From: Phaseolus vulgaris
Lineage: Eukaryota; Streptophyta; Magnoliopsida; Fabales; Fabaceae
NCBI RefSeq assembly: GCF_000499845.2
Contig: NC_023759.2
Coordinates: 37,347,785-37,411,784, forward strand
Reading direction: 5' to 3'
DNA: 64,000 nt
Shown: positions 52,008-60,991 of the stretch, one piece after another
Position numbering within the stretch: the stretch's first letter is position 1
Layout: each line of letters opens with the position of its first letter
Notes under the pieces: generated by a model
Told to the model about the DNA's origin: nothing
The model's input: only the letters and a program-made list of their open reading frames with translations
Databases searched by the model: none
Made by a program: the position numbers and the translations under genes

Positions 52008-53078
52008 ATGTCTGCTTCTTCGCGTCCGGATTCTCCCTCTAAATCTCCTCCTGCTTGCTCGTCATCATTTTCTTCCTCTTCTTCTTCCTCTGGCCGAGCC
52101 TCCCCTATCGGAGATGTGGAGGGTCTTCCTTCTCCGGGCTTGGTGAGGGAAGACGCTGGCAATGCGTCGGACCATTCAGCCCCTTTGGAGCGGCCGCGAC
52201 CCTATGTGGGGCCGGCTTGGGTTGATCCCCGAGTGTGTGAGGTGTCGTCCTCCTTTTATACCGATACCTCCATCGCCGAGTTTTTGGACGAGGTTCCTGT
52301 TTTGAAGGCTTCGGCCGAGGAATCCTTGTTGGTGTTTGGTCCTTGTTCTTTGGAGGATCGTGTGTACAAGGAGCGGTCATCCACCGAGCCTCCCTTTTTC
52401 TTTATGTACAGTTGTCTTTTTGCGGACCTACATGTGTCCCTTCCCTTTGATGCCTTCACGGCCGGGGTCCTGAAGGAGATCAATGTGGCTCTGACCCAGC
52501 TTCACCCCAACTCGTGGGCGTCCATGCAAGCGTTTCGCATCGTTTGCCAGAAGTTTGGGTTGCGCCCTCTCCCTTCTTGTTTTCTCCATTTCTATTCGTC
52601 ATATCCGGCTAAGCTTGCTAATTGGCAATCGCTGGTCAGCCGGGCGGGTAGCGTGCTATTCAAGCCCTTCACGGCCTCTTATAAGAACTTTAAAGAGAAG
52701 TTCTTTAAAGTGGACGTGGAGCCGGCTGGGACACGTTACTTTTTTGACGAGGTCGGTCAGCCTCGTTTCCCGTTGTTTTGGTCGAGGAGTCCAATAAAGA
52801 TAACGGATTGGCCGAGGCCGGCATATCCGAGCAAGCATGATCGTCTTATTTTTTCTTTGTTCGATATCCTTCCCAGGAAGCTCCCCACTCAGCCGCTCAT
52901 GTCGCTGTACAATGCGACCGACCGTGAGGAGGCTTTTGAGGGTATGCTGTTTAACACTTGTCTTATCTTATTTATTGCTTTTTGTTTTGACCGACCTTTT
53001 CTTGTTTTGCTTGCAGAAATTGCAAAGAAGGAGATACCCCAAGCAGTCGGCATGCTGCATCTTTCAAGAACAAGTTAA
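52008..53078 (+). CDS. Antisense ORF of the Tat element: Transposase_28-type protein, first part
   Basis: The likely start is the ATG at 52008 (MSASSRPDSP), 108 bases after a TATA box; the frame is open further upstream, but that part overlaps the TATA. The N-terminus is Ser/Pro-rich and low-complexity (residues 1-60). Residues about 130-280 match the plant domain called putative gypsy-type transposon (PF04195, Transposase_28): FFFMYSCLFADLHVSLPF, then LTQLHPNSWASMQAFRIVC, then PLFWSRSP. A GT-AG intron is likely at 52942-53016 (GTATGC...TTGCAG); at 75 bp it keeps frame whether spliced or not. The frame stops at 53078, and a related frame (FKNKLNEKKGVVGAKP) resumes at once, so a frameshift separates it from the rest. 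Such antisense ORFs are known in Tat elements; their function is unknown. Confidence 0.75.
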   Translation: MSASSRPDSPSKSPPACSSSFSSSSSSSGRASPIGDVEGLPSPGLVREDAGNASDHSAPLERPRPYVGPAWVDPRVCEVSSSFYTDTSIAEFLDEVPVLKASAEESLLVFGPCSLEDRVYKERSSTEPPFFFMYSCLFADLHVSLPFDAFTAGVLKEINVALTQLHPNSWASMQAFRIVCQKFGLRPLPSCFLHFYSSYPAKLANWQSLVSRAGSVLFKPFTASYKNFKEKFFKVDVEPAGTRYFFDEVGQPRFPLFWSRSPIKITDWPRPAYPSKHDRLIFSLFDILPRKLPTQPLMSLYNATDREEAFEGMLFNTCLILFIAFCFDRPFLVLLAEIAKKEIPQAVGMLHLSRTS

Positions 53079-53440
53079 ATGAGAAAAAGGGGGTTGTTGG
53101 CGCCAAGCCCCGGGTGGAAGAGGGCTCCCGGGCGAGGCCTTCCAAGAAGCGCGGCCGCGAGGGCGGCAATATTGCCCACACCGTGCGGGCGGTGGGATAG
53201 ATGCCCACTCCACCTCCAGCTCGGTCGGTTAGACCCACTTCTCCACCCACCGATGAGTTTAACTACCCTATTTCGACGGGGGTGGCGGTGCCCTTGGCTT
53301 CCTCGAGCGATTCAACGCTTGCGTTGGTGGGGGGTGATCGGTCCTTCTCACGGGCCGTCAGCTTCAAGTTGCCTCCCAGCATCGAAGGGGAGATAAGGTC
53401 GGTCCCGACGACAATCTTCTTGACGGCGGTATCGAGATGA
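53062..53440 (+). pseudogene. Antisense ORF, middle part (frameshifted)
   Basis: A plus-strand frame reads SFKNKLNEKKGVVGAKPRVE and continues to a stop near 53198. The same frame resumes with PTPPPARSVRPTSPPTDEFN and runs to 53440. It has basic and proline-rich composition, as expected of the linker between the Transposase_28-type domain and the coiled coil. It is broken by the upstream frameshift and this stop. Confidence 0.5.
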
Positions 53441-53453
53441 TATGTCGAGGGTT

Positions 53454-53994
53454 AGTCTTGGCCCGCCGGGGGGCCGACGCTCGGAGGAGCCGAGTCGAGG
53501 ACATGTCGCGCCTCGAGCACGAGCTTCAGGAGGCCGGGCAAAACCTGAAGTAGGCCATGGAGGCCAACAATACTTACGAAAAGCAGTTGTGTGCGCAAGC
53601 GGCCGAACTGGAGTTGCGCCAGAACAAGTTGGCCGAGCTGGAGAAGTCCGATGCCGACAAAGTCGCGGAGGTTGTTCTTCTTCGCAAGGCATTGGAGGCG
53701 GCCGACCGTCGGGCTACCCTAATGGAGGAGGAAGCCGTGGCCGAGCACAAGGGGAAGAAGGCGGCCGAGGCTGAAGTTTTGAAGACCATGGAGGACACCA
53801 TGGTTCTTAGTGGGCAGAGTTTTGACCTTGCCGTCCGCCAACCCGAAGTGCTCTACGGCGGCCCACCCCCTTCTGGTCGATTTGACCAAGATATGGAGGT
53901 TGTCGATGGCCGTTTGGTTCCTGCGGCGGTCGGCCATCCTGTTGATGAAGCTGAAGCCGATCCCTCCAATGTTATCTTGAATATTGTAGACTAG
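53454..53994 (+). CDS. Antisense ORF, coiled-coil C-terminal part
   Basis: The frame holds SRLEHELQEAGQNLK, an in-frame TAG at 53551-53553, then AMEANNTYEKQLCAQAAELE and a long heptad-rich coiled coil (to about VLKTMEDTM). It ends with FDLAVRQPEVLYGG and a tail finishing ILNIVD at 53994. The open part starts at the ATG 53557 because of that single nonsense codon. Proteins with a Transposase_28-type domain usually end in such a coiled coil, so this is the same gene. A GTTTAATAGAATGG stretch near 54052 may hold the poly(A) signal. Confidence 0.65.
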
Positions 53995-54389
53995 GACGTC
54001 CGGGCTTTTAGTTTTTGTCCCCTGGGGCCGGGGTGTGGCCCCCACCTCTTTTGTTTAATAGAATGGTTTTTCCTTTAATTGCTTTACATTGTTTTTGGAC
54101 GAACGAGCCTTGAGGAGCCGAATTGACTGGGGTAAATAATTTTAAACTGAGTTAAAATTAACTAAGTAAAGTCAACCAAAGGTTCGGTCGGGTTGTGGCG
54201 ATATGTTAGTTTATAAAATCAACCAAGTGATTGTGGCGAACTTGATCGGATTAAAATGAAACAAGCCGTGTGACGAATTCGACTTGAACAAGACCAACTG
54301 TCGCCTAGGTTTAACTAAGGCCGATCGGTATTGTTTTAACTGTTTGTTGAAGTCATTGGCCACTTAATTTAATTGAAGTAAAGGCCCAG

Positions 54390-54590
54390 TGTGTGGGAGT
54401 GTACCGGTTGGGGCTACGTTTTTGCCGAACTGTGTGTGCTTCGGGAGGGTATGCCGGTCAGGACTACATCCTGGCCGAGCTAGATACGGGTTTCGGGAGG
54501 GTATGCCGGTTAAGGCTACATCCTGACCGAACCGTGTGGGTTGCGGGAGGGTATGCCGGATAAGGCTACATCCTAACCGAACCGTGTGTC
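54390..54590. repeat. Tandem array, about 50-bp unit, four copies
   Basis: Units start near 54393, 54442, 54494 and 54544, each with CGGGAGGGTATGCCGG followed by GGCTACATCCTGACCGAACC-like sequence. The first is degenerate. The array lies in the gap between the ends of integrase (minus strand) and the antisense ORF (plus strand), that is, in the 3' untranslated part of the retrotransposon. The minus-strand frame at 54364-54723 is translated array. Confidence 0.85.
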
Positions 54591-54703
54591 GTTCATTGTA
54601 TACACCATGTAGGAAACGCCTCGTTAAAACCTCTCCGACTAATGGATAGGTCGGGCGAGGAAAGAGTGCGTGTATTTTATTCATGCTTAGCTGAAATAAA
54701 ACT

Positions 54704-55519
54704 TTAGGTGCGTGGCATTCCACTTCCTAGGTACAATTTTTCCCGATAGCTGCTCCAAGTGATAAGCCCCCCCTCTCTTACTTCTCGGATTCGGAATGGT
54801 CCTTCCCAGTTTGATGAGAACTTGTCGTCCGACTTCCTAGCGCTGCTGCACATTCTCCAGACGAGGTCGCCTTGGTAAAAGCTTCTGGGCTGGACCTTCA
54901 AGTTGTACCTTCTTGACGCTCGGAGCTTGCATGCTGCCTCTCGTATTTTGCTTTTGTCTCGAAGCTCGTTCAAGAGGTCGAGGCCGACTGCCAAAATTTC
55001 CTTGTTGAAGGATAGGTCGAAGAGTTGGCGTCGGATGGATGGCTCCCCGACCTCCACCGGTATAATGGCCTCGGTGCCGTATGTGGGGCTGTAGGGGATT
55101 TCTTGTGTAGTGGATTGCGGGGTGCAACGGTATGCCCACAGGACCTCGGGCAGCTCCTCTGTCCATCTTCCCTTTGCAGTGTCGAGCCCCTTCCTTAGTT
55201 CGTTCAACAAGACCTTGTTGGTGGCTTCGGCTTGTCCATTCGTTTGCGGGTGCTCGACGGAGCTCGTGAGGGATTTGATGCCGAGGTCGTTGTAAAAAGT
55301 CATGAGGCCTTGGTCGATGAACTGTCGGCCGTTATCGGAGACTATCGAGTGCGGTATGCCGAATCGGCACACTATGTTCTTCCACACGAAATTTTGGACA
55401 TTTCGAGCAGTGATGGTGGCTAGGGGTTCGACCTCTATCCACTTGGTGAAGTAGTCTACCGCGACTAGCAAGTGCTTCGTTTGGCCTTTTCCTGGTGAGA
55501 ACAGGCCGATGATGTCCAT
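54704..55519 (-). CDS. Gypsy integrase core and C-terminal domain
   Basis: The minus-strand frame holds the DDE core: Asp in LLVAVDYFTKWIEVEPL, Asp in IVSDNGRQF and Glu in HPQTNGQAEATNK. The C-terminal part (VWRMCSSARKSDDKFSSNWEGPF) resembles the usual LVLRR...KLSPNWEGPYRI. All three acidic residues are present. It follows an amber stop (TAG in place of the Trp of WPFAMWGMDIIG) at about 55524, which separates it from the zinc-binding part. Confidence 0.9.
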   Translation of the reverse strand: MDIIGLFSPGKGQTKHLLVAVDYFTKWIEVEPLATITARNVQNFVWKNIVCRFGIPHSIVSDNGRQFIDQGLMTFYNDLGIKSLTSSVEHPQTNGQAEATNKVLLNELRKGLDTAKGRWTEELPEVLWAYRCTPQSTTQEIPYSPTYGTEAIIPVEVGEPSIRRQLFDLSFNKEILAVGLDLLNELRDKSKIREAACKLRASRRYNLKVQPRSFYQGDLVWRMCSSARKSDDKFSSNWEGPFRIREVREGGLITWSSYREKLYLGSGMPRT

Positions 55520-55522
55520 CCC

Positions 55523-55972
55523 CTACATGGCGAACGGCCAGGGTGATGTCATGCTATGCAGTTCTTCTGGTTTTCGATGGTGGAGGGGGCCAAACTCTTG
55601 ACATTTTTGGCATTTTTTGACATAGTCAGCGCTATCTCCATGAACCGTCGACCAATAGTACCCCGCACGGATAACCTTGGCCGCCATCGTTCGGGCCCCG
55701 GAGTGGCTCCTGCACGCTCCCTCGTGGATTTCTTGTAGCACGTATTGAGATTGTTCTTTGGTGAGGCACTTTAGGAGTGGTGTTGAGTACCCTCTACGGT
55801 ATAGGTCTTGGTCGATCATGGTGTATCGTGCGCACTGCCGTCGGATGCTTTTTTCTTCCCCCGGTTGGCATGTTCCGTGTTCTAGGTACTGGGTGATCGA
55901 GGTCATCCATGTGTGAGTCTCGGTGACCGTCATGCATTCGGTGTCACCTACGCTTGGTTGTGTTAGTCGCAT
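55523..55972 (-). CDS. Gypsy integrase zinc-binding region
   Basis: The minus-strand frame includes YTMIDQDLYRRGYSTPLLKC, then HEGACRSHSGARTMAAKVIRAGYYW and CQKCQEFG. This is an HHCC-like integrase N-terminus (HxxxxxxxH then CxxC). It ends at the amber codon just before MDIIG. It should be one polyprotein with the frames on either side. Confidence 0.85.
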   Translation of the reverse strand: MRLTQPSVGDTECMTVTETHTWMTSITQYLEHGTCQPGEEKSIRRQCARYTMIDQDLYRRGYSTPLLKCLTKEQSQYVLQEIHEGACRSHSGARTMAAKVIRAGYYWSTVHGDSADYVKKCQKCQEFGPLHHRKPEELHSMTSPWPFAM

Positions 55973-56200
55973 TTGGACGACCGATCGGTGATGGCTTTGT
56001 TTTTTAGAAGATGCCAGACGTGAAAGTGCATCGGCACGCTCGTTTTCCTGTCATGTTATGTGTTTGACTACGACCGTGTCGAACTTGGCCATGACATTGC
56101 AAACCGTGAGGTAGTATTGTTGGAGGAGGGGCTTCTTGACTTCGAATTCTCCTTCAATTTGGCTGACGACCAGCTCGGAGTCGCTCTTACATGTGACCTC
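55973..56200 (-). pseudogene. End of the second RNase H domain, interrupted
   Basis: Minus-strand frames continue the RNase H-like region as KSDSELVVSQIEGEFE, then LQQYYLTVCNVMAKFDTVV and ENERADALSRLASS. In-frame stops occur near 56198 and 56055. It links the RT frame to integrase. Confidence 0.7.
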
Positions 56201-57175
56201 TCATGCGCCTAAGTCGTTTGCTAAGTTGAGGCTGGCCAGTATGGCCTCGTACTCTGCTTGATTGTTCGTTGCTTTGAAGGAGAACTGGAGGGCTTGCTCA
56301 ATCAGCAAGTCCCCAGGCCCCTCGAGGACGACCCTGACGCCACAAGCCGTTTTGTTGGATGAGCCGTCCACGTGGAGGACCCACTCGGCCGAGGTTTTTG
56401 GGTTTTTGGGGAGCTCGGCGGCAAAATCCGCCAAGCATTGGGATTTGATGGTGCCTCTCGATTCGTACCTGATGTCGTACTCTAAAAGCTCGACCGACCA
56501 CCCTATCATTCGTCCTGCAAGGTCGGGTTTAAATAGAATTTTGTATATAGGATAGTTGGTCCTTACCCTGATTTCATGGTTCTGGAAGTATGGGCGCATC
56601 CTCCTTGCAGTCAGCACCAGGGCTAGTGCCACTTTCTCTATCATTTGGTACTTGGTTTCGGCTGCGTGGAGCGTCTGGCTAACGAAGTATACAGGGTATT
56701 CTTCGTGGTCCATTTCCTGGACAAGGGCTGCGCTGACCGCCTCCTCTGACACGACCAAGTAAACTACGATTGGTAGGTCCAGACGTGGCTTTTTTATGAC
56801 GGTCGGCGATGATAGGAATGTTTTGAGCTGACCGAAGATTTGTTCGCATTCCTCGTTCCAACTGAACTTCGAAGTTTTGCGGAGCATTGTGGCTATTGGC
56901 CTAATCCGTTCAGCGAGGCGAGGAACGAATCTGTACAGTGCTGTCAGCCGGCCGAGCAGCTGCTGAATTTCTTTCAAGTTATTCGGGCTTCTCATTTTCG
57001 TTATGGCCTTGCATTTGTCAGGGTTCGCCTCGATCCCTCTGTGGGTGAGCATGAAGTCGAGGAATTTGCCACCTTCTACGCCGAACGCACACTTCTCGGG
57101 GTTGAGGCGCATGTTGACCCTTCTCAGGGCGTCGAAGACTTCTTGTAGGTCTTTTATGTGTTGGTCGCATGAGTC
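56201..57175 (-). CDS. Gypsy RT (C-terminal half), RNase H and second RNase H domain
   Basis: The frame begins after the deletion joint with SCDQHIKDLQEVFDALRRV and continues MRLNPEKCAFGVEGGKFLDF, the RT thumb/connection region. The RNase H with EYPVYFVSQTLHAAETKY follows. The second RNase H-like domain starts WVLHVDGSSNKTACG and includes NNQAEYEAILASL. A duplicated RNase H of this kind is characteristic of the Tat lineage. The RT catalytic core with YVDD, expected just upstream, is missing. Confidence 0.9.
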   Translation of the reverse strand, partial: DSCDQHIKDLQEVFDALRRVNMRLNPEKCAFGVEGGKFLDFMLTHRGIEANPDKCKAITKMRSPNNLKEIQQLLGRLTALYRFVPRLAERIRPIATMLRKTSKFSWNEECEQIFGQLKTFLSSPTVIKKPRLDLPIVVYLVVSEEAVSAALVQEMDHEEYPVYFVSQTLHAAETKYQMIEKVALALVLTARRMRPYFQNHEIRVRTNYPIYKILFKPDLAGRMIGWSVELLEYDIRYESRGTIKSQCLADFAAELPKNPKTSAEWVLHVDGSSNKTACGVRVVLEGPGDLLIEQALQFSFKATNNQAEYEAILASLNLANDLGA

Positions 57176-57800
57176 GGATAGCGGGAGAAGCGGGGTCCTC
57201 GGTGGTCCCTTTTTTGGTCCCGACCAGTCCGTGACCTTCCTTGTCGTTCCTTGTCCTCCTTCTTTTCTCCACTTGCCTCGGTCCGGGCGTTGTTCCTGAA
57301 TTCGCGGAGTTCTTCTAGCTGCATGAATTTCGCCGCTCGGCGTCTAAGGTCATCGAGGTTAGTTGCGGGCTGCATACACAGGCTATCGGCAAACGGACCG
57401 GGTCTAAGGGCGGTCAACATGTGGTGCATTGCCACCTCGGGGCTGAGGTTGCGAATGCTCATAGCGGTCTTGCTGAACCGATCGATGAACGTTCTGAGGG
57501 ATTCTCCCTTCTCTTGGCAAATGCCGACTAGCGTTATGGATGTTAGATGGTGGGGGCGGCTTGTTGCGAACTGGACATCGAATTTTGCTATTAGGGTCTC
57601 GAAACAATCTATCGAATTCGCGGGGAGCTTGGTGAACCAGCTCAGAGCCCCTCCCTTTAGGGAGGTGGGGAAGACTCGACAAAAGACCGCGTCGTCCGTG
57701 GTGTACAGGCTCATGTGTGTTGTGTATGCGTCCACGTGCTCGTCGGGGTCGGTCGTCCCATCGTACCAATCCCTGTTGAAGCCTTTCCATCTGTCCGGCA
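57154..57800 (-). CDS. Gypsy gag, central part
   Basis: The minus-strand frame contains DPDEHVDAYTTHMSLY, CRVFPTSLKGGALSWFTKLP and SLRTFIDRFSKTAMSIRNLS, then a charged tail (TEASGEKKEDKERQGRSRTG) ending GPRFSRYP. This is a retrotransposon gag domain. The frame meets the RT fragment within a few bases at about 57175-57190, so the zinc knuckle and protease are deleted. Confidence 0.9.
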
Positions 57801-57809
57801 GGGGGGTAT

Positions 57810-58157
57810 CTATGATGCGGTCAGTAAAGGGATGGCGCCGATCTTGGCTGTTTTGCTAGGATGGGAATCCCCATCCATCTCCAGAGTGAAGTCATTTTTC
57901 GTCTCTTTCTCGGCTTGGAGGCCGGCGCCGGTGGCATAGGACTTGCCGGCCTGGTTGGTCATGGCGAGGGACGGTACCCCTTCGAACAGATTCTTCATTC
58001 GTTTATTTTCTTCTTGGGGGTTTTTGATTTCCTCTTCGTTCTTCTTAGCGGCCTCCTCATGCGCTTTCTTCATCTCTGCCAACTCCTTCTGAAGGGCCAT
58101 CATCATTGCTGTTTGATCTGCCTCGGTCATGCTTGCCATGCTACGGGTTGATACCAT
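57810..58157 (-). CDS. Gypsy gag, N-terminal part
   Basis: It begins MVSTRSMASMTEADQTAMMM, about 50 bases after the 5' LTR, and includes a short coiled coil (KELAEMKKAHEEAAKKNEEE). It runs to KTAKIGAIP, then shifts frame; the continuation FTDRIIDTPLPDRWKGF lies in the next frame near 57775-57830. So gag has at least one frameshift. Confidence 0.88.
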   Translation of the reverse strand: MVSTRSMASMTEADQTAMMMALQKELAEMKKAHEEAAKKNEEEIKNPQEENKRMKNLFEGVPSLAMTNQAGKSYATGAGLQAEKETKNDFTLEMDGDSHPSKTAKIGAIPLLTAS

Positions 58158-58183
58158 CTACTGATACGACTTCTTCTGGCTCT

Positions 58184-58207
58184 CCTCGGCCCCATGGTGG
58201 GCACCAA
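58184..58207 (-). other. Primer-binding region of the Tat element
   Basis: TTGGTGCCCACCATGGGGCC on the minus strand, adjoining the 5' LTR end. Similar (T)TGGTGCCCACCGTGGGGC sequences occupy this place in plant Gypsy elements. The primer tRNA was not identified. Confidence 0.6.
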
Positions 58208-58208
58208 T

Positions 58209-58665
58209 TGTTCTCGAACTGGTTTGGGGACCGGGAGAACTATTGTCTTCAGGTGTCACTCGGTCAGTCGTTTCTCACGTTCCTCCTTCTACCTTCTTCG
58301 CCGAACGGCTCCTCAGACTGGTGGGGTACCTACAGATGGCACTCTGACGCTCAAGTCAGTGGGGTATAGTATTCGGCAGGTTAGAATACTGTAGATAATG
58401 ACGTACCTTCTTCCTTGGAATGCGTGACATTTATATTACCTTGATGGGCCTTGCTGTTGGGCCGGATTAGGGGGTTGTTTAGCGATTAGGGTTGGATTAG
58501 GTCGTTTCCTAATCATGGGTTAACCTTTGCTAATCAGGTCAACCTTTGATCTGAGCATCTTATGTCGGTCGGCCACATATGCCACGTGGTCGACCTCGTA
58601 CCTTAAGGTGGGGTCTGGCTGCGTAGGTTGACTGGGTCAATAGACCGGTCGGTCATCCCAGTACA
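58209..58665 (-). repeat. 5' LTR of the Tat element
   Basis: 457 bp, same ends as 51209-51666. Its inner end adjoins the primer-binding region at 58207. Confidence 0.92.
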
Positions 58666-58670
58666 GTTTC

Positions 58671-60062
58671 ATTATATCATTTATCAATTACTATTAAAAT
58701 TGATGTAATATGTGTGTGATGTTATATCAATTATACTTTAAATTGATGTAATATATTTGTTATAACACTAACTAATATATATTTTTTCAATTATTACATT
58801 TTAGTTTTTAAAAAAACTTAAATTCACATATAGTTTTTTTTAAATGGGATATGTTTTGTTCTAAAATATGTAGTAATTTCATTTAGATCACTAAAAAAAT
58901 GAACTTCTAGTAACTCAGGTTAGAGTGAGAAGTCAAAGAAAAGAAATGATGGTGATTTTGCATATAGGAGAAGAAGAGAGAGAAAAATATATTATTGAAC
59001 TTGAAGAGTAGAGTCAAGTTTTAGTTAAGTTGTTTTGATGATGATGTTTGAAGAAGATGATGTTAAAGTTGTATAGTTTGTTATAGTTTTCATTGTATGT
59101 TTTTGTAAGTCTTGCACATTAAGTAATCACAAGAATTTCAGTTTAGCACACAACATAATCTTAACCTCAATCATAAAACTTGTTTTTGAAAGGTTGAAAA
59201 AGGTTTTAAATTTGTTTTAATTAATTAAGATTTTATATAATCAATTAATTTGTTCTTTATATGTTTTAGAATAGACTCAGTTTTGTTAATGGATTAAAAC
59301 AAAAAGCAATCAGATGAGTTTTTAAGTAGTCTAAAAGAATAATTGATTAAGACATTTAAATAATCGATTAAAATGTTCTTAAATATTTCTATTAATACTG
59401 AACAACAAAAAAACCAACTAACAGATAGTATAATTGACTAAAACGTGTAGCTTATTTATCTGAAAATCACTTTCTCCGGAGAATAATTGATTAAAAATTT
59501 AAAATAATTTATTAATGTATCAAAATAATTTTTAAACCGTTTTTTGATATAAATTTAATCTTGAATTCATTCTAAAAAATATATCAAATTTTAAAAAGTA
59601 TGAACTAAAAGTGTTTTAGAGATCAAATTGAGCTATTTTCGTTTGCTCTAATAGTGCATCCAAGAATTTTCAAGAAAATTTTCAAATCTCTCTTAGTTTG
59701 ACAAAGTTTTCTAAATGTTGTGTACTTGCACTAAATCCTTCTTGTGATTGTTTCTTTTGTACATCTGATAATTTCTTTTTATCATTGTGTAGTTGGATTA
59801 ATCCCCGATTGTGTGTCCTTGATAGTTTTTCAATAGTTCTTTTGGTATAATCAAATAGTCAGACATATCCTTCTTGATTATATTCGGGAGTTGATTTTCT
59901 TGTATTTCCTATTTTATATATGTTTCACATATGTCGAGTGCTTATAATAAAAATATAAAGATAATGTATTTTGGTTGTTCTAAAGTTAAATATCTAAGAC
60001 TAGATGTATGATATTTTGTAAGTTAAATCAATATAAAATCTTTTACAATTTTTCTCAACGTC
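58671..60062. other. AT-rich intergenic DNA
   Basis: No exons or domains were seen. Contains repeated ATTGATTAA / AATCGATTAA-like motifs (59200-59520). Confidence 0.4.
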
Positions 60063-60147
60063 TTTCTCAATCTCTTACATTGTATTCTTGTTGTATTCTT
60101 TTTTTTTTTCTATCTTCATCAATCTTGATTTCAAAATTAATTACATT
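60063..60147. repeat. Direct repeat flanking the last Copia, left copy
   Basis: About 85 bp (TTTCTCAATCTCTTACATT ... TTCAAAATTAATTACATT) is repeated nearly exactly at 63866-63947 on the other side of the Copia. The left copy lies about 70 bases from the LTR, the right copy directly next to it. Confidence 0.85.
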
Positions 60148-60215
60148 GTATTCTTGTTGTATGAACTAATTGAAAGAAATAACATAAGACAAAAGGTTGT
60201 AGAAATTAATTGAAC

Positions 60216-60427
60216 GTAATTATACAAAATTGCAAAACTGTTGAACTAATTCATACATTTTGATTTACTTCAATAATATATATAATAAAATTACAATTAC
60301 TGGAAGCTATAAAATAGGAATACTAACAGCCCTGTAAACTGACCATTAATGCAATAATAACGGTAAAATAGTTTAAGGATAATAAAATCAGAATTAATAA
60401 CAATAAAATCTAAATTAATAACCAACA
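60216..60427 (-). repeat. 3' LTR of the last Copia
   Basis: On the minus strand it starts TGTTGGTTATTAATTTAG and ends near CAATTTTGTATAATTACG. The outer boundary is uncertain by a few bases. Confidence 0.75.
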
Positions 60428-60457
60428 TCCTCCCTTAATTCTGATTTGGAACAACCT

Positions 60458-60991
60458 TCATCCCAACAAATCTCTTAACTTGATGAAAACATCGATCTTC
60501 AATGGCTTAGTGAAAATATATGCAATTTGATCTTCTGATCTGCAGTATTCCAATTTGATCATGTTCTTCCCAACTTGGTCTCGCAGGAAGTGATATCGAA
60601 TATCAATGTATTTACTTCTTTGATGAAAAACCAGATTCTTTGCAAGATTAATTGCAAAGACATTGTCAACATAAATCTTAATTGGAACATCTAGATTAAA
60701 ACCAATTTGAGTCATGATATTCCTGAGCCAAACTGATTGACAAGCACTTGCTGCTGCAGCTACATACTCAGCTTCACAAGTAGATAATATAACAATTGAC
60801 TGTTTCTTTGATGACCACAAGCAAACAGTCTTTCTGATCATAAAACAATTACCATTAGTGCTCTTTCTCTCGTTTGAATCTCCACCCCAATCACTGTCTG
60901 TGGTACCTTCTCTTTGCTCGAATCCCTTTGCCACCAACCTTGCCTTGTATATATCAATCTCACCATTTGCTTTCACTTTAATCTTGTACAC
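60458..60991 (-). CDS. Copia RT start fused in frame to RNase H
   Basis: The minus-strand frame reads YKIKVKANGEIDIYKARLVA, KGFEQREGT and then at once DSDWGGDSNERKSTNGNCFM, RNase H (STCEAEYVAAAASACQ, YVDNVFAINLAKN, KYIDIRYHFLRD) and the normal pol end (FTKPLKIDVFIKLRDLLG). The roughly 250-residue RT palm and fingers, including YVDD, are missing, yet the frame remains open for 177 codons. The deletion is therefore in frame. The RNase H part looks intact; RT cannot work. Confidence 0.9.
   Translation of the reverse strand: MYKIKVKANGEIDIYKARLVAKGFEQREGTTDSDWGGDSNERKSTNGNCFMIRKTVCLWSSKKQSIVILSTCEAEYVAAAASACQSVWLRNIMTQIGFNLDVPIKIYVDNVFAINLAKNLVFHQRSKYIDIRYHFLRDQVGKNMIKLEYCRSEDQIAYIFTKPLKIDVFIKLRDLLG

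Larger units (their letters stand above)
51209..58665 (-). mobile_element. Ty3/Gypsy Tat-lineage retrotransposon with an antisense ORF
   Basis: LTRs at 51209-51666 and 58209-58665 (TGTTCTCGAACTGG...CCCAGTACA on plus) differ at about 20 positions by eye. The flanks are GTTTT and GTTTC, a probable 5-bp duplication with one change. Gag, RT/RNase H and integrase lie on the minus strand in Gypsy order (RT before integrase). A second RNase H-like domain after RT marks the Tat lineage. A deletion joins gag directly to RT just past the position of the active site, removing the zinc knuckle, protease and RT core. Between integrase and the 3' LTR lie a tandem array and a plus-strand ORF. GC content is visibly higher than the surroundings. 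Confidence 0.9.

Noticed and set aside
51729..53801. Minus-strand frames opposite the antisense ORF
   Set aside because: No pol or other domain; they are shadows of the GC-rich plus-strand ORF.
54364..54723. 119-codon minus-strand frame with repeated GCSLIRHTLP-like units
   Set aside because: It is a translation of the 50-bp tandem array and shows no conserved protein.
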